Assembly (NCBI GenBank): GCA_900555465.1 | Contig: USLE01000062.1 | Coordinates: 1-6,984 of the forward strand | Length of the DNA: 6,984 nt | DNA from: an uncultured Butyricicoccus sp. | GTDB lineage: Bacteria; Bacillota; Clostridia; Oscillospirales; Butyricicoccaceae | Direction: 5' to 3' | Shown: piece after piece, positions 5,362-6,984 of the stretch | Layout: each line of letters starts with the position of its first letter | Numbering within the stretch: the stretch's first letter is position 1 | Notes under the pieces: generated by a model | The model's database searches: none | Told to the model about the DNA's origin: nothing | The model's input: only the letters and a program-made list of their open reading frames with translations | Made by a program: the position numbers and the translations under genes

Positions 5362-6417
5362 ATGGACAAGCCCTTTCTTGATAAGCTCCGCAGGATCGAC
5401 CCCTATGTGCCGGGCGAGCAGCCGCAGACCGCGGATATCATCAAATTAAACGCCAACGAGAACCCCTACCCGCCCGCGCCGGGCGTACAAAAGGCGCTGC
5501 GCACCTTTGATGCGTCCTCGCTCGCGCTCTACCCGGATGCGAGCGGCAAGCGCCTCAAAGCCGCGCTCGCCGAGCGCTTCGGCTTGAAGCCGTCCCAGGT
5601 GTTCCTCGGCAACGGGTCGGACGACGTGCTCGCGCTCGCGTTCCAGTCGTTCTTCTGCTCGGAGGGGCCCATCCTGTACCCGGATATCACCTATTCGTTC
5701 TATCCGGTCTGGTGCGACCTGTTCCGCATCCCGTATGAGACCATGCCGCTGGACGAAGACTTCTGCGTGAACATCCGCGACTACGACAGGCCGAACGGCG
5801 GCGTGGTGCTGCCCAACCCGAACGCGCCAACCGGGCGCGGCCTGTCGCTCGATGCGCTAGAAGACCTGCTGCAGCACAACGCAGACTGCGTGGTCATTAT
5901 TGACGAGGCGTATGTGGACTTCGGCGCGCAGAGCGCGGTCCCGCTGCTGGACAAGTACGAAAACCTGCTCGTCGTGCAGACCATGAGCAAATCGCGCTCG
6001 CTGGCGGGCATGCGCATCGGCTATGCGCTCGGCTCGGAAACGCTGATCGCCACGCTCGAGGCGGTCAAGAACTCCTACAACTCCTACACGATGGACGCGC
6101 TTGCGCTCGCCGCGGGCGAGGCATCCGTGCGGGATGAGGACTATTTCCGGCAGAGCTGCGACAAGGTCATTGCGACGCGCGAGCGCGCGGCGGAGGCGCT
6201 GCGGGATCTCGGCTTCACCGTACTGCCCTCGCTGACCAACTTCCTGTTCGTCACGCACCCGAAAAAGGAAGCGCCGGTCATTTTTGAGCATTTGCGGCAG
6301 AAAAACATCTTTATCCGCTATTTTAAGCTGCCGCGCATTGAAAAATATCTGCGCATCACGGTCGGCACGGACGAGCAGATGGACAAGCTGATCGCTGCGC
6401 TCAAGGAATTCCTGTAA
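5362..6417 (+). CDS. hisC: Histidinol-phosphate aminotransferase
   Basis: A 351-aa PLP-dependent fold-type I aminotransferase (class I/II). HisC converts imidazole-acetol phosphate and glutamate to histidinol phosphate and 2-oxoglutarate in histidine synthesis. Sequence support: LNANENPYPP near the start (29-38), typical of HisC; GNGSDD (83-88) for cofactor phosphate; PNPNAPTG (151-158); DEAYVDF (181-187) with the PLP-pyridine Asp; TMSKSRSLAGMRIGYALG (207-224) with Lys210 as the Schiff-base lysine; and YLRITVGT (329-336), where Arg331 should bind the substrate carboxylate. Length is normal. I chose the ATG at 5362 because AAAAGGAG (5345-5352) lies 9 nt upstream and the promoter lies between it and the earlier in-frame ATG at 5296. 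No other his gene is adjacent, so it stands alone. Related activities (CobD, aromatic aminotransferase) are possible but fit less well. Confidence 0.88.
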   Translation: MDKPFLDKLRRIDPYVPGEQPQTADIIKLNANENPYPPAPGVQKALRTFDASSLALYPDASGKRLKAALAERFGLKPSQVFLGNGSDDVLALAFQSFFCSEGPILYPDITYSFYPVWCDLFRIPYETMPLDEDFCVNIRDYDRPNGGVVLPNPNAPTGRGLSLDALEDLLQHNADCVVIIDEAYVDFGAQSAVPLLDKYENLLVVQTMSKSRSLAGMRIGYALGSETLIATLEAVKNSYNSYTMDALALAAGEASVRDEDYFRQSCDKVIATRERAAEALRDLGFTVLPSLTNFLFVTHPKKEAPVIFEHLRQKNIFIRYFKLPRIEKYLRITVGTDEQMDKLIAALKEFL

Positions 6418-6420
6418 CGA

Positions 6421-6456
6421 AAAAGCGTTCCGCGAAAGATTTCGCGGAACGCTTTT
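6421..6456. terminator. Bidirectional intrinsic terminator between hisC and the pentapeptide gene
   Basis: A perfect 16-bp inverted repeat: AAAAGCGTTCCGCGAA (6421-6436) and TTCGCGGAACGCTTTT (6441-6456) around the loop AGAT. The A and T ends provide U-tracts in both directions. It starts 3 bp after the hisC stop and ends 1 bp before the stop codon of the minus-strand gene, so it serves both convergent genes. Confidence 0.95.
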
Positions 6457-6457
6457 C

Positions 6458-6984
6458 TTATGCTTTGATCACAAGCCCCAGCCTCTTTGCCAGCATCGCG
6501 GCCTGTTCCATCGTCACGACCGCGCCGCGCAGCTCGGCATTGGTGTCCGACACGGCGATCCCGTCCAGCTCGCAGCCGGTCAGGTCCAGCCCTGCGAGCG
6601 GCGTGTGCAGAAGGCTCGCTGAACGCAGCACGGTTTTATCCAGCCGCAGCGCCTTCCATGTGCACTCATTCAGGGAGGCATTGCCGAGGTCGCACGCGGA
6701 GAACGTAACCCCGCGCAGCCGCGCGCGGTCAAACACCGCATAGGACAGCGCACAGCCGTCGAACGACGCCTCCCGCCAGCCGGTCTCGCCAAAGCCCGCG
6801 CCGACCGCCTTGCAGTCCTCGAACGCCGCACGTTCAAAGAACCCGTCGCGCCAGCCGCTGTTCGACAGCTCGCACTGCCGGAACACGACGTCGCTCAAAT
6901 CTGCGTGCTCCCACTGGCAGCTGGTCAGGCGGCAGCCCTCGAACAGCACGCCGCGCAGCCGCAGGCCCTCAAACCGCGTGCCCG
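6458..6984 (-). CDS. Pentapeptide-repeat protein (C-terminal part, runs off the window)
   Basis: The frame is open from the right edge to the TAA at 6458-6460, giving at least 174 residues; the 5' end is missing. The GTG at 6947-6949 is internal, because the repeats continue upstream of it (TRFEG, LRLRG, VLFEG). Five-residue units of the A(D/N)Lxx type follow almost without break: CRLTS, ADLSD, VVFRQ, CELSN, AAFED, ASFDG, CALSY, AVFDR, ARLRG, VTFSA, CDLGN, ASLNE, LDLTG, CELDG. The central position is Leu or Phe, with Trp in several units (CQWEH, SGWRD, TGWRE, CTWKA). Such repeats fold as a right-handed quadrilateral beta-helix. The tail (TMEQAAMLAKRLGLVIKA) is a non-repeat helical cap often seen in these proteins. 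Some family members mimic DNA and protect gyrase, but most have no known function, and nothing here points to a specific role. Confidence 0.88.
   Translation of the reverse strand, partial: GTRFEGLRLRGVLFEGCRLTSCQWEHADLSDVVFRQCELSNSGWRDGFFERAAFEDCKAVGAGFGETGWREASFDGCALSYAVFDRARLRGVTFSACDLGNASLNECTWKALRLDKTVLRSASLLHTPLAGLDLTGCELDGIAVSDTNAELRGAVVTMEQAAMLAKRLGLVIKA

Noticed and set aside
6458..6949. The GTG at 6949 as the true start of the pentapeptide protein
   Set aside because: In-frame pentapeptide units continue upstream to the window edge, so the gene is truncated by the window and does not start there.

Overview
This window is chromosomal DNA that looks like a GC-rich Firmicute of the class Clostridia. 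The evidence is GC-rich third codon positions, strong Shine-Dalgarno (SD) sites, extended -10 promoters of the TGTGnTATAAT type, a DUF951 gene, an archaeal-type AspRS tail and a clostridial-style RarA. An Oscillospirales/Butyricicoccus-like gut bacterium is my inference, not something the sequence proves. No phage, IS element, CRISPR array, rRNA or tRNA was recognised.

Layout: (1) 2-217 (+) is the 3' end of an aspartyl-tRNA synthetase gene, closed by a strong bidirectional terminator (261-293). (2) 299-2636 (-) is a tightly packed three-gene operon: DUF951 small protein, then a uridine phosphorylase-like enzyme (udp), then a MATE-family efflux transporter. The genes overlap by 7 and 4 nt and are driven by an extended -10 promoter at 2681-2691. 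(3) 2760-3698 (+) is an S1/OB-fold RNA-binding protein of unknown specific role, transcribed divergently from the operon. (4) 3709-4959 (-) is rarA (mgsA), convergent with the S1 gene across only 10 bp and with no visible terminator. (5) 4960-5361 is a 400-bp intergenic region with back-to-back promoters for rarA (-) and hisC (+), two strong hairpins and a possible 26-codon small ORF. (6) 5362-6417 (+) is hisC, a stand-alone histidinol-phosphate aminotransferase, ended by a 16-bp-stem bidirectional terminator. (7) 6458-6984 (-) is the C-terminal part of a pentapeptide-repeat protein that runs off the right edge.

Most of the content is core housekeeping: tRNA charging, pyrimidine nucleoside salvage, replication-fork maintenance and histidine synthesis. 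The genes form separate short transcription units rather than one system. The least explained parts are the roughly 290-nt structured leader of rarA with its possible micro-ORF, the DUF951-udp-MATE operon, and the S1-domain protein. I see no convincing evidence of a new defence or mobile system here.
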